Positions 63,408 to 64,000 of a stretch of DNA of 64,000 nt are shown here, piece by piece (the stretch's first letter is position 1; each line of letters starts with the position of its first letter). The position numbers and the translations under genes are program-made. The stretch is from Acidobacteriota bacterium (GTDB lineage: Bacteria > Acidobacteriota > UBA6911). Under the pieces are notes generated by a model. That model made no database searches, had not been told where the DNA came from, and saw only the letters and a list, made by a program, of their open reading frames with translations. The stretch spans positions 1 through 64,000 of the forward strand of contig JAFGIY010000233.1 in NCBI GenBank assembly GCA_016929335.1. Direction: 5' to 3'.

Positions 63408-63465
63408 CTTCCCTTTACCCTTCTACCCCTTTACCCCGTTATGCCTCTCCCCCCCTCTCCCTCCA
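63408..63465. repeat. CCCC-rich single arm of the GGGG repeat family
   Basis: CCCTTTACCCTTCTACCCCT then TTACCCCGTTATGCCTCTCC and on. It is in the 287-bp divergent gap between the lipoprotein gene and gmhA. A short open stretch just upstream (63290-63358, encoding EKEITLHELSERLAKMAEQ then TAA) might be a gene remnant, but is too short to call. Confidence 0.6.
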
Positions 63466-63509
63466 TTTGGAACTTGACTTGTCGGGGGGCCTGACGGATC
63501 TTGGAAACC

Positions 63510-64000
63510 ATGATTAACACCATACGAAATGCTGTAACCGACAGCCTTGAGCTTAAAAAAACCTTTTTCAGCGACAATGAAGAGCTTATTGCCGGAGTGG
63601 GCAGGGAAATCTGCTCTGCATTGGAAAACGGCAATAAGGTTCTCCTTTTTGGGAACGGTGGCAGCGCTGCGGATGCCCAGCACATTGCGGCGGAGTGGGT
63701 AGGACGGTTTATGCGTGAGCGCCGGCCTCTTCCGGCCATTGCTTTGACAACCGACACGTCTATCCTGACGGCAGTTGGAAACGATTACGGATTCGACCAG
63801 ATCTTCGCCAGGCAGGTGCGTGCTCTGGGACAAAAGGGCGATGTTGCCATAGCAATTTCGACTAGCGGCAATTCGCCGAATGTTCTACTGGCCGCGGATG
63901 CCGCGCGGGAAATGGGGATGATTACGGTAGGGCTGACGGGCAGGGACGGCGGCAAGCTGGGTTCCAGAGTGCAGTATCACTTGAATGTTCCGCATAGGCT
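63510..64000 (+). CDS. gmhA: phosphoheptose isomerase, 5' part
   Basis: Converts sedoheptulose 7-phosphate to D-glycero-D-manno-heptose 7-phosphate for LPS core. 163 codons are in the window and the frame runs off the edge. SIS-fold motifs: KVLLFGNGGSAADAQHIAAE, RPLPAIALTTDTSILTAVGN, DYGFDQIFARQ and VAIAISTSGNSPNVLLA. ATG 63510 has GGAAA immediately upstream. It indicates a heptose-containing LPS. Confidence 0.95.
   Translation, partial: MINTIRNAVTDSLELKKTFFSDNEELIAGVGREICSALENGNKVLLFGNGGSAADAQHIAAEWVGRFMRERRPLPAIALTTDTSILTAVGNDYGFDQIFARQVRALGQKGDVAIAISTSGNSPNVLLAADAAREMGMITVGLTGRDGGKLGSRVQYHLNVPHR

Overview
The window looks like chromosomal DNA of a Gram-negative, diderm bacterium, most likely an acidobacterium or a close relative. 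The outer-membrane secretin, lipobox proteins, GmhA and a TonB-plug-like segment show a diderm envelope. An Oar-like carboxypeptidase-regulatory/plug module, PATAN-type and DnaJ/TPR proteins, DUF4097 proteins and many ECF sigma/anti-sigma pairs fit Acidobacteriota. The lineage is inferred from gene content; there is no rRNA or tRNA gene to test it.

Layout. 1-0.9 kb: decayed IS91-type transposase. 0.9-3.6 kb: class GN sortase and its VIT/VWA target, overlapping by 4 bp. 3.8-4.3 kb: WbuC-like cupin. 4.5-7.7 kb: ECF sigma factor overlapping a large membrane protein that joins an anti-sigma-like N-terminus, a carboxypeptidase-regulatory domain, a TonB-plug-like stretch and a YfbK-type VWA domain. 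7.8-14.6 kb: eight minus-strand genes forming a probable envelope-stress operon: ECF sigma, zinc-finger anti-sigma, B-box/TM protein, DUF5668 protein, and three DUF4097 ('toastrack') or beta-repeat proteins plus a polytopic membrane protein. 15-28.4 kb: housekeeping genes (nrdR, thiL, rnc, a PATAN-DnaJ-TPR protein, a CPBP protease, serS, a 39-codon galU stub, purD, purE, mtaB, acpS, pgeF). 28.6-35.1 kb: glycan-type cluster with a GT4 enzyme, two radical SAM proteins, a decayed small gene, and a nucleotidyltransferase-GT2 fusion split by a frameshift. 35.2-44 kb: rlmN, a ParA ATPase fused to a glycogen-binding domain, an M16 protease, an MBL hydrolase, purB, and a hydantoinase homologue with altered metal ligands. 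44-57.8 kb: a colinear type II secretion operon, sigma, anti-sigma, unknown, gspE-F-G-H-I-J-K-L-M-C-D. 58-64 kb: guaB, secA, a lipoprotein, and the 5' part of gmhA.

The genome is rich in short repeats. Several sequence-unrelated families share one design: tandem units of about 7 bp, often as two arms in inverted orientation around 35-75 bp. They lie between genes (7.8, 9.6, 14.7, 28.5, 53.0, 57.9, 59.5, 62.4, 63.4 kb) and once inside a gene, where one forms the leader-peptide coding region of gspK. A second class is the palindromic elements carrying a GTCGCGGCTGAAGCCGCGAC core at 20.0 and 36.5 kb.

The most interesting systems are the ECF/toastrack operon, the sigma/anti-sigma-headed type II secretion operon, the anti-sigma/plug/VWA fusion beside the sortase pair, and the radical SAM/NT-GT2 cluster. 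No CRISPR array, tRNA, rRNA or intact mobile element was seen.
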